From Polaribacter pectinis (GTDB taxonomy: Bacteria; Bacteroidota; Bacteroidia; Flavobacteriales; Flavobacteriaceae), in contig NZ_CP060695.1 in the NCBI RefSeq assembly GCF_014352875.1, positions 1,333,501-1,397,500 on the forward strand: a DNA stretch of 64,000 nt. Direction: 5' to 3'. The position numbers and the translations under genes were made by a program. Below, piece by piece: positions 1-7,920 of the stretch. Within the stretch, counting starts at the first letter, position 1, and each line of letters opens with the position of its first letter. Under the pieces are notes generated by a model, which was not told the origin of the DNA, searched no databases, and was given only the letters and a program-made list of their open reading frames with translations.

Positions 1-1283
1 TACTCTGTATTAGGCACCAAAACTGTTTTCATTAAATTTTCTTTATTACCATTAAAGGTTTTTGTTATTGGTTTTCCATTTCTGGTTAAACCATTAAATA
101 CACCTTTATCAACAGCTTCCCAAAGTGGAAATTTTGCCTCGCCTTTTAGGTTTATCAATCCAAAATGATTTTCTGATCCTTTAGGATTTTCAGCATCTTT
201 CCATTGTTCATCAAAAGCTTCAAAATAGAAACAAGAAATTCCTTCTTTTTTTGTCCATTCCCTTATTTTTTGATGATATAATCCTTGTTTATATTCATCG
301 CTAACTCTAGAACCATTTGCTCCATAATGTCCGTTAGAAATTGTTGACCAACCTGTTTCTCCAATATGAACTGGTTTATGAACTCCCAAACTTTTCATAT
401 AATTTACTACACCTCTATACTGATTTTTAGTAAAACTTAAAGCTCTAGACATGGCTTCATCTACCTTTTCTTTGTCAGTAAGATTGCTTAAATAATTTGG
501 TGTTTTCCAAAATTCTGGGTTGTGATGTGAATTATGGTAAGGATAGGTGTGTGTAGAAATGTAATCTACTGATTTTATCAATTTTTCTAAATCTTCTGTG
601 TGATATACAGAATCTCCTCCACCCCAAGAAGAAAAATCATCTGAACTGGTAATCCATAAATCTTTAGATAATTCTCCTTTTATCTTTAAATCTTGCAAAT
701 GATTTACCCATTTTAAAATAATGTTTGGTTGCACAAAATAACTTGCTGCCCATTTTACCATGGCTTCATTACCAACTGCAATTACTTTTACAATATCTGG
801 ATATTGTTTTGCCAAAGCAACAGCTCTTGCAATTTCCCCAGCATTTGCTGGACTTTCAATATCATGATTTGGTGTTTTGTCTGTCCAAGCATTTAAACAA
901 TCTATCCAAGCACCTAACATTACATACATTTCAAAACTTGCATCTTCTTTTTTAAGTTCAGAAATTGCTTTTAAAACATTTGCTGCATGAGGCAATTTTG
1001 GTTGTACATTATAGGTTCTTAAAATCTTAATTCCCATCGCAGAAAGAATTTTCATATCTTCTTTTAATTCTGCAATTGTTGGTTGAATCTCTCTTGATTT
1101 TTCTCTATAACCTCCATAAGAAATAGCTAAATAATTAGGGTTCCCTAAAATTTTAGCTGCTGTCATTTCTTCTTTTTGAGGTTTTTCTACCTCTTTATTA
1201 TTAGAGCATCCAAAAGCAACCATCAATATTAAAATGAATATTGATAGTTTAAAATTTACTTTTATAATGTTACTTTTTCTCAT
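1..1283 (-). CDS. GH17 family beta-1,3-glucanase lipoprotein (3' end cut by window edge)
   Basis: This is the start (427 residues) of an exported glycoside hydrolase that should cleave beta-1,3-glucan such as laminarin. The N-terminus is a lipoprotein signal with the lipobox Cys at residue 26 (VAFGC). The TIM-barrel body carries the two GH17 signatures: VGNEA with the acid/base Glu near residue 173, and HIGETGWS with the nucleophile Glu near 309. The residues after Cys26 (SNNKEVE) are only weakly acidic, so periplasmic or surface placement is open. The start ATG lies two bases after the stop of the upstream phosphorylase gene, so the two are translated as one operon. It is the last visible gene of the locus that begins with SusC at 14519. 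The stop codon is outside the window. The family call is firm; the exact product (endo or exo) is not settled. Confidence 0.9.
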   Translation of the reverse strand, partial: MRKSNIIKVNFKLSIFILILMVAFGCSNNKEVEKPQKEEMTAAKILGNPNYLAISYGGYREKSREIQPTIAELKEDMKILSAMGIKILRTYNVQPKLPHAANVLKAISELKKEDASFEMYVMLGAWIDCLNAWTDKTPNHDIESPANAGEIARAVALAKQYPDIVKVIAVGNEAMVKWAASYFVQPNIILKWVNHLQDLKIKGELSKDLWITSSDDFSSWGGGDSVYHTEDLEKLIKSVDYISTHTYPYHNSHHNPEFWKTPNYLSNLTDKEKVDEAMSRALSFTKNQYRGVVNYMKSLGVHKPVHIGETGWSTISNGHYGANGSRVSDEYKQGLYHQKIREWTKKEGISCFYFEAFDEQWKDAENPKGSENHFGLINLKGEAKFPLWEAVDKGVFNGLTRNGKPITKTFNGNKENLMKTVLVPNTE

Positions 1284-1285
1284 TG

Positions 1286-4200
1286 TTATTTTATAATTGA
1301 AACAATCAGTTTCTCTATTTTTCCTGTTCTTTCGAAAATCATTTTACTGATTTCTAAATCTAATTTTAAGCCTTGAACTTCTTGAGTGGAATTGTCATCA
1401 AAAAACACTTTGATAGTATTTTTATCTGATAATTTATAAACAACAGGAACTTGACAATAGGTAAAAGAAAGTGTTTCTGGATCTAGTGTTAGTGATTTAC
1501 TTTTTCCTTTTACATCAACATAATTAAAGTCTTTTGAAGTTTTTAAAAACTCTTCTTTTCTTAATAATCTTGGATTGAATTGTAGTTTTCCTTCTTTAAC
1601 AAAAACACCAATTTCACCAAACCTACACAAAACATCTTCTTTCACTTGACCAGTCATTCCTGGTTGTTGTGCTCCTTTTCCTGCTGGTGTATGAGAATAT
1701 GGGTCTGTTGGAAAAGCACCATACAATTCTGGCGATTTGTGTGCTCCAATTCCTTCGTTTATTTCGTAATAATGTTCTAACAATCGACCTATTACCTCTT
1801 CACTTTCATTAGAATTTATTGCTAATAAACAGTTTTCTTGTGCTGCATATAACAATTTAGAAACCATGTGCCAATAGATAGAACCTAAACCTTCGTATCC
1901 GAAAAATGTTCCAGATCTACCTGTAAATGATTTATGATCGAACATTTCTTCATAAACTGCTAACAACTCATTTTCTTCTTCTGCAATTAAAGATTTGTAA
2001 GAATCAGGAAGATTACTTAATTCTTCTTTTAAAACATTTGCGTTGTTAAAGTTTCCATTAAAATGATAATTCCCAACAACATCTTTTTCTAAAATTTGAT
2101 TGTTTCCGTCTGATAAAAGTTGTTGTAATAATTTTGATTTATTTACAGCTTCAGCAGGAATGTTATTCTTCTGAACAAATCTTCCCAAATCTTTATTTGG
2201 ATATAAAATATAGCTGTATTGGTCTTCTCTAAATAAAGCACTTGCTTTTAAACCGTCTAAAACTGCCAAAGCTTCTTTAGCTGATAAATAACCAGAACTT
2301 AACACAGCAACTTGCCCTTCTAACATTTCTGATAAGTAAGAAATTGACACTTCACTATCATTTTCTACAGTCATTAAATTGTAAGAATGATATAAATTAT
2401 CTGCTCGTTTATTTGCTTTAATAGTGTGTTCTGTATATTTTTTTGTGATATCGAAAAAGGCTAATAATTCCTTTTTAGAAATTGTCGCTTTTTTATTTTT
2501 AAATCCGTTTTTATAAACTGAACTTCTAAAATTACTTCCAGCTTGTCCAACTCCATCTAAAACTTTTCTTCTGTCTTTGTTAGAAATTTTACCAGAAAGA
2601 ATAGTTTCATTTTCTTTTAAAGCAGTAACAATTCCGTTGAAAAAAGTTACTAATTCATCAGAAATTTCAACTGTTTCAGTATCTGATTTAGAAACGACAC
2701 CTTCAAAGAAATTTAAGAAACGTTGCAAGTAATAAAGTGTAACCATAGAAACACCATTACCAACCAATGCGTTGTTTGCATCATTCCATTCTGGTCTTTG
2801 TGTATTTAACCAAATACCACCTTCTGGAATAAAATTAGAGATTTTAGCCAACACAGTTGCTAGCAATTTCTCCATCATATTTACATTGTAAATAGCATCT
2901 TTTGAATCTCTTAATAAAGCGCCATCAACTCCAATTTTTTCTCTTAATTCGTTTATTTTATGATCTAATTTTGCATCAAAATCAATGGTATCTTTTGGAT
3001 TCTGTAATGTTTCCTCGTAACTTTTAATTTTATAAGGCACGTTTGCATAGACAAATACATCTTCAGTAAAACTGTTAGATAATTTACCTGGATAATAGTT
3101 TTCTATGAATTCTAAAAACTTCAACAAATAAATAATTTGATGATCTCCCCAATAACCAATGTAAGACCAAGGATCATCTGGCTCAATAGTTTCCCAATCG
3201 AAACCGCCTTTTGTTACTCTGTAAGGGTTGTAACCATCGAAAGTTGTAGCGTTTAAGAACTTGTGAATCATTCCTTCTATAAACTCTGGATATGAGTGCG
3301 CTAAAGCTTCCCAATTTTGGAAAATATCTCTCCAGTTTCCTTCGTAATCTAAAATTTTAGAACCATCAATTTCACTTTGTGTGTTTATAGAAAACTTGTT
3401 CCAAGGTCTACTTGGGTCTCCATGTCTTCTACTAAACTTCAATGGTAAATACTCAAAACACAATCTTTTAAAATGACTGTTTTCACTTGTATTTCCTATA
3501 TTTTTTATATATTCTGAAGTAAATTCTTCTGGTAAATTATTTATGGTTTCTTGTTGATTTTTATAAACTTCAAAATTAGCTTTTGATAGATATTTTATAA
3601 AATCATCTTTTTCGATTGTATAATTATTATCGAAAATTCCACCTCTCATAATATTGAAAAGTGTGTTTGCAAAATGCCTTGTATTTCTTAATTGAACATC
3701 GCCTAATTGTAAACCATCTGAAGCACCTGCCAATTCTATTAAATTTGCAGTTCCTTCGTCAATACTTTTTTGAACTAAAGAAGCTAAATTAGATTCACTT
3801 TTAATTTGATTTGCAATGCTATGAAACCCTTTTAAAGTTTGGTTTACATTCGCAATCAACATCCAAGATTTTTCTTCATCGGCATTTAAAGATAAATTCT
3901 GAATTGTAAAATAAGCGCCTTTTTCAGCCTTCATATCTACTTCTTCATAAATTTCTTCACCATTTCTAAACGCATTTAACTGTAAAGAAGAAACTAAATA
4001 TTTAGGGTTTTCTACTCCCAAAGACCAAACTAAATTAGATTTTAGAGCTTCACTTGGTTCAGCTTTATCAACAATAATAGCACTTAACGCGTAAATACCA
4101 ATTCCGTTTTCTTTTTCTAATTCGCTTTTTTTGTACGCATCTACTAAATTACTTCTTACTTCTTGTAAGGCAGATGTAACTCCATAAGGCAGAATATTCT

Positions 4201-4744
4201 GCACTCCATCTAAAATTGTAACTTCAATTTTTGAATTTGTATTGTTAATTAAATCAGACTTTCTAACAAAACCATAATCGTTAGAAGTATTCCAATGATA
4301 TCTGTAGGTTACTCCTAAATCTTCATTAATTTCTTCGAAAACAACTTTGTTTCCGTAGCTATTTTTATATAAATTTCTTTTGATTTTGTAGGCTCCTTCG
4401 TTTCTATCAGAAAAAGGTTCCCAAAGAAAAGTTTTATCATCTTTATGAACTTGCACAATAGTTTTACTTCCTGTAACATCTGCAGATTCAGTAATTTTAT
4501 CATCTGTATAATAAGGAAATAATGAGCTTTCAGAATTTTTTCTACCAGCAGTTAAACCTCCATTACTAGAAATAAACATCCAATGATTAGAGTTACTTAC
4601 AAGACTCATAAAAAATGGTCTCATTTTGTTGCTATTGGATATTTTATAATATACTTCGTTATCAAAATTTATTAATTCTCCAGTAACTTCTAAAGAAGAA
4701 TTTATGGCTTTGTTATTACCTATAAAAATTGTGTTTTTTGTCAT
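1286..4744 (-). CDS. Cytoplasmic GH94/GH149-type glycoside phosphorylase, probably beta-1,3-glucan phosphorylase
   Basis: A protein of 1152 residues without a signal peptide, unlike the exported enzymes around it, so it should act in the cytoplasm. It resembles the large inverting phosphorylases related to GH94. The motif RPEWNDANNALVG holds Asp655, matching the general-acid Asp of the WND motif in that clan. A second conserved-looking stretch is GYWGDHQIIYLL near residue 530. Length near 1100 and the setting between GH16, GH17 and SusCD genes fit GH149 (or GH161) beta-1,3-glucan phosphorylases, which split oligolaminarin with phosphate into alpha-glucose 1-phosphate and a shorter chain. That substrate is inferred from context; cellobiose- or cellodextrin-type activity cannot be excluded from sequence alone. 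It sits 81 bases after the clan GH-A gene and 2 bases before the GH17 gene. Confidence 0.72.
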   Translation of the reverse strand: MTKNTIFIGNNKAINSSLEVTGELINFDNEVYYKISNSNKMRPFFMSLVSNSNHWMFISSNGGLTAGRKNSESSLFPYYTDDKITESADVTGSKTIVQVHKDDKTFLWEPFSDRNEGAYKIKRNLYKNSYGNKVVFEEINEDLGVTYRYHWNTSNDYGFVRKSDLINNTNSKIEVTILDGVQNILPYGVTSALQEVRSNLVDAYKKSELEKENGIGIYALSAIIVDKAEPSEALKSNLVWSLGVENPKYLVSSLQLNAFRNGEEIYEEVDMKAEKGAYFTIQNLSLNADEEKSWMLIANVNQTLKGFHSIANQIKSESNLASLVQKSIDEGTANLIELAGASDGLQLGDVQLRNTRHFANTLFNIMRGGIFDNNYTIEKDDFIKYLSKANFEVYKNQQETINNLPEEFTSEYIKNIGNTSENSHFKRLCFEYLPLKFSRRHGDPSRPWNKFSINTQSEIDGSKILDYEGNWRDIFQNWEALAHSYPEFIEGMIHKFLNATTFDGYNPYRVTKGGFDWETIEPDDPWSYIGYWGDHQIIYLLKFLEFIENYYPGKLSNSFTEDVFVYANVPYKIKSYEETLQNPKDTIDFDAKLDHKINELREKIGVDGALLRDSKDAIYNVNMMEKLLATVLAKISNFIPEGGIWLNTQRPEWNDANNALVGNGVSMVTLYYLQRFLNFFEGVVSKSDTETVEISDELVTFFNGIVTALKENETILSGKISNKDRRKVLDGVGQAGSNFRSSVYKNGFKNKKATISKKELLAFFDITKKYTEHTIKANKRADNLYHSYNLMTVENDSEVSISYLSEMLEGQVAVLSSGYLSAKEALAVLDGLKASALFREDQYSYILYPNKDLGRFVQKNNIPAEAVNKSKLLQQLLSDGNNQILEKDVVGNYHFNGNFNNANVLKEELSNLPDSYKSLIAEEENELLAVYEEMFDHKSFTGRSGTFFGYEGLGSIYWHMVSKLLYAAQENCLLAINSNESEEVIGRLLEHYYEINEGIGAHKSPELYGAFPTDPYSHTPAGKGAQQPGMTGQVKEDVLCRFGEIGVFVKEGKLQFNPRLLRKEEFLKTSKDFNYVDVKGKSKSLTLDPETLSFTYCQVPVVYKLSDKNTIKVFFDDNSTQEVQGLKLDLEISKMIFERTGKIEKLIVSIIK

Positions 4745-4825
4745 AATAATTTAATCATGAAAACATATCTAAAAAATATGAGTTCTTTTTTTGTTGAAAA
4801 TATTTAGATTTTTATGTCTATACTT

Positions 4826-6124
4826 TTATTTGTTATTATTTAATTGCGCTTTATTTTCTTTCGCTTTTAAAACTCCTTTGTTTAAATCTATTTTTGAGAA
4901 ATGTTTTTTTATGGTTTTACAAGTAACTCCTTTAGCATAAGGATTAATTGCATGTGCTTCTTTTAAAGAATAGTATGCTGCTCTTGGATATAATGCGTAT
5001 AAACCATCTGCATTTGTTGGGCCTTTTGCACAGATTCCAAACCATTCTTCATTCATATTATTACTCTTCTTTTTGGTATCTAAATAGTAACCTCCATTAG
5101 ACCAAGTTGCATCATTTTCATGCGTGTCTAAATTTATTGTTTGTCCTATTTTCCACCAACCATCACTAAATTGAAATGTAAAACCACCTATTGAATTTTC
5201 TGCTTCTCCTAAACCTGCTGCATTTTGGTAAATCTCTTTCCAGTTTTTAACATTAAAAAAAGATTGCATTTTTTGATCTTCAGAATTTGTTAAAGCATTA
5301 AAAGCATCTGAACCAAATTCTGTAAACATAATTGGTTTGTTCAACTCTTTTTTCACTCTTTTAAATGCGTTTCCAAAAGATTTTCCTCTGTACATATTTG
5401 TTCCATAAATATCTACATCTTTACATTCTTTAGCTACAATATCTAAAAAACCTAAATCTCCATTACACATTGCAATTGGATGAGATTTATCTATTTCTTT
5501 CATCTCTAAAGCTGCTTTATTAAACATTTTATACAAATGTTTAGCTGCTTCTAAATGGTCTTTTTCGTTTATTGGAATATCTTCAGTTTCTGCGCCTTCC
5601 CAAACCAAACCGTAATTGTTTTCATTACCTAATAAATAAAGTAACAAACCTGGTGTGTTTTTAAAAGTGCTTACTAATTCTTTAACCTCCTTTATTAAAA
5701 CTTCTTGAGCTTGTGGATTAGAATAATCGGTTTTTGGTATCCAATTTCCATTTATAGAAAGTCCGTATCTTCCAAAAGAATGATTTAACATGGTATAAAT
5801 ACCATAATTTTCATAAATGTATTCTATCCATTTAGGCTGTATACCTGTATACACACGAATAGCATTTACTCCCATATTTTTAAGCAAACTCATTTCTGCT
5901 TCTAGAGCTTGTTTAATAAAGTTGTCTGGCTGTTGCCATAAACTAAAAGAATAATTAGTTCCAATAGGAATATAATCCCAATTCATTCCATTAATCATAA
6001 AATCTTCTCCATTAACCACTAATTTTGTTCCTTGCTCATTATTAATGACTTTTACTTTTTGCGCTTGTGCGAAAAAACTAAAAGTGAATAAAAAAAGTAC
6101 TAGGCTTAAAAAATGGTTCTTCAT
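4826..6124 (-). CDS. Exported clan GH-A glycoside hydrolase (GH2 TIM-barrel-like), family uncertain
   Basis: A protein of 432 residues with a type I signal peptide ending near FAQAQ and no lipobox Cys. The remainder is one TIM barrel. Clan GH-A catalytic residues are visible: acid/base Glu168 in LLGNENN and nucleophile Glu269 in FTEFGS, about 100 residues apart as usual for retaining clan A enzymes. No sugar-binding domains of classical GH2 enzymes are present, so this is a stand-alone barrel of the type often annotated as 'GH2 TIM barrel domain'. Its place inside a beta-1,3-glucan locus suggests an endo- or exo-beta-glucanase, possibly a GH158-like or unassigned family; I could not decide. 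The C-terminal 35 residues are rich in Lys and Asn and look disordered. A strong hairpin separates it from the upstream GH16 gene. Confidence 0.7.
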   Translation of the reverse strand: MKNHFLSLVLFLFTFSFFAQAQKVKVINNEQGTKLVVNGEDFMINGMNWDYIPIGTNYSFSLWQQPDNFIKQALEAEMSLLKNMGVNAIRVYTGIQPKWIEYIYENYGIYTMLNHSFGRYGLSINGNWIPKTDYSNPQAQEVLIKEVKELVSTFKNTPGLLLYLLGNENNYGLVWEGAETEDIPINEKDHLEAAKHLYKMFNKAALEMKEIDKSHPIAMCNGDLGFLDIVAKECKDVDIYGTNMYRGKSFGNAFKRVKKELNKPIMFTEFGSDAFNALTNSEDQKMQSFFNVKNWKEIYQNAAGLGEAENSIGGFTFQFSDGWWKIGQTINLDTHENDATWSNGGYYLDTKKKSNNMNEEWFGICAKGPTNADGLYALYPRAAYYSLKEAHAINPYAKGVTCKTIKKHFSKIDLNKGVLKAKENKAQLNNNK

Positions 6125-6177
6125 AATTTTAGGTGATTAAAAAATAAAAATTGTGAATTTCTTATATTGGATAATAT

Positions 6178-6207
6178 AATTCAACTAAACAAAAAACAAG
6201 TTGAATT
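6178..6207 (-). other. Inverted repeat in the leader of the clan GH-A gene
   Basis: Perfect 9-base arms (AATTCAACT at 6178-6186 and AGTTGAATT at 6199-6207) around a 12-base loop, located between the GH16 terminator-like hairpin and the start at 6124. It could be a leader hairpin, a processing site or a regulator site. No clear T-tract follows on the minus strand, so I do not call it a terminator. Confidence 0.45.
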
Positions 6208-6221
6208 TTAAGTATTAGAAA

Positions 6222-6256
6222 AAATAAGGTCAGTCATTTTTCAACTGACCTTATTT
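6222..6256 (-). terminator. Hairpin after the GH16 gene
   Basis: Perfect 13-base arms (6222-6234 and 6244-6256, core AAGGTCAGT/ACTGACCTT) with a 9-base loop, starting about 24 bases after the GH16 stop in the direction of transcription. The minus strand then reads TTTTC, a short T-run. It may terminate part of the SusC-to-GH16 transcript, leaving lower expression of the three downstream genes, or protect the 3' end of a processed message. Confidence 0.7.
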
Positions 6257-6279
6257 AAAAACTAATTCAAATTTATTAT

Positions 6280-7902
6280 TTATTGAAATACTTTTACGTA
6301 GTCAATTTCCATCATATCTTCTGTAAATGCAGGATCTACAGTTCCTCCAAGAGTACCACCCATTGCTACATTTAAGATAAAAAAGAAATCTGCATTAAAT
6401 GGTAATGTAGAATCATTAGTAAAAGTATGGAACACAACATCATCTACTGCAAACTGAATTTTTGTTGCAGACCATTCTACAGTATAATTATGAAATTCTG
6501 TTGTAGAAGTTGTTACTGTTGTTTTTTCTGAAGGACCACCTCCACCAAAATTACCTGGATAATGAAGTGTACTTAAAACTTGATTTTTATCTGAACCTGT
6601 TTGCTCCATAATATCAATTTCTCCAGCTGCTGGCCAACTAACTTGACTAAAGTTAGATCCTAACATCCAAATTGCTGGCCAAGTTCCTTCAGAAGCTGGT
6701 AACTTTGCTCTTATCTCGTATCTACCATATGTAAATTCTTGTAATCCTTCTGATTTTAATCTTGCAGAAGTATAACCACCTCCATTTGCTTTAGCAATAA
6801 TTTTTAATAAACCACCTTCTACTATTACGTTTTCAGCATTATTTGTATACGTTTGAAGTTCTCCATTACCCCAACCTCCAGCACCTAAATCATAGGTCCA
6901 GTTTGCAGCATTTGGTGCTCCATCTGTATTAAAATCATCTTCCCAAACTAAATTGGTATATTGAGTAACTAAATTATTATTTGCTGGTTCTTGATTTGTT
7001 AAAACTACAAACCACGCTAAACCATCTGCTCCAATAGTTTTCAACATCATTTCTGTTGCTGATCTTGTAATAATTTTATAAGTATGATCTCCACCTACAT
7101 AAAAACCGAAAAATCCATTCCCTGAAAGTGTAATTGTTTCTTGATCATTTGGTGCAGTTAATGTCCAAATTCCATCAAAATCATCTAATGGATAATTTTC
7201 ATATTCATTTCCTGGATTCGCTACAGAACCATTAACACCCAACTCTTGATCCATTGGTGGTGCTTGACCAAATATAGTTCCTGAAACATCTGTTGCAGGA
7301 TCGTCATTAGTACTGTTAGTAATGTATTTTATAGTACCATCTACATTAAAAACATAGGCGTCATCATACATTCCTGTAATAGATTTTTCACCTGGAGCAG
7401 CTGCATACCAAATTGGAGATACTTCATCTGCTGGACCAACACCAAAATGGCCTGGGTCTTCAGATTTTACTCTCCATTCTTGCGTACTATCATTAGTAAG
7501 CATTGTAATTAAATCTGCTGGTGCAGAATACGTAGATAAAACATCTACTTGAATAACTTTACTTGAAGTTACACCTCCTGTTCCCGAAGCAACTACGTTC
7601 ACTGTATAAGTATTTAAACCTATAATGCTAAAATTAAATGTAGCATTTCCTGCTGGAGAAGTTTTACCAATTCCATCATAATAAAATGTATAAGAAGTTG
7701 CATTATCTGCAGTTGCTACAAAATTAACTGTTCCGCTTCCATCTCCATTTGGATTTGTTGCATCTGCACCAACTATTTCTGCGGTAACAGTAATATTAGA
7801 CGGTGCTACTATGCTTCCAAACTCATATGTGTTTTCTTGACATCCTAAAAAGGTAAATGCCATAGAGAATAATATTATATAAATATTTTTAAGTTTTTTC
7901 AT
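6280..7902 (-). CDS. GH16 laminarinase-type endo-beta-1,3-glucanase lipoprotein
   Basis: An exported endoglucanase that should attack laminarin or mixed-linkage glucan at the cell surface. The 540-residue protein has a lipoprotein signal with Cys21 (TFLGC) followed by QENTYE. A PKD-like domain spans about residues 35-125, a middle region of about 130-310 has no family I recognise, and the GH16 catalytic domain spans about 320-540. The catalytic motif GEIDIMEQTG, with nucleophile and acid/base Glu residues of the ExDxxE pattern, lies near residue 427. Trp-rich substrate-cleft segments (GTWPAIWML) precede it, as in GH16_3 laminarinases. It lies 18 bases after the surface glycan-binding protein gene, in the same operon, and is followed by a strong hairpin. 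The family call is very secure and laminarin as substrate is well supported by the neighbours. Confidence 0.93.
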   Translation of the reverse strand: MKKLKNIYIILFSMAFTFLGCQENTYEFGSIVAPSNITVTAEIVGADATNPNGDGSGTVNFVATADNATSYTFYYDGIGKTSPAGNATFNFSIIGLNTYTVNVVASGTGGVTSSKVIQVDVLSTYSAPADLITMLTNDSTQEWRVKSEDPGHFGVGPADEVSPIWYAAAPGEKSITGMYDDAYVFNVDGTIKYITNSTNDDPATDVSGTIFGQAPPMDQELGVNGSVANPGNEYENYPLDDFDGIWTLTAPNDQETITLSGNGFFGFYVGGDHTYKIITRSATEMMLKTIGADGLAWFVVLTNQEPANNNLVTQYTNLVWEDDFNTDGAPNAANWTYDLGAGGWGNGELQTYTNNAENVIVEGGLLKIIAKANGGGYTSARLKSEGLQEFTYGRYEIRAKLPASEGTWPAIWMLGSNFSQVSWPAAGEIDIMEQTGSDKNQVLSTLHYPGNFGGGGPSEKTTVTTSTTEFHNYTVEWSATKIQFAVDDVVFHTFTNDSTLPFNADFFFILNVAMGGTLGGTVDPAFTEDMMEIDYVKVFQ

Positions 7903-7920
7903 TTTTTTAATCTTTAGATA

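Noticed and set aside
725..955. Plus-strand 76-residue open frame
   Set aside because: It lies inside the GH17 gene on the other strand, is Leu/Gln-rich as expected from antisense of AT-rich coding DNA, and has no promoter or family resemblance.
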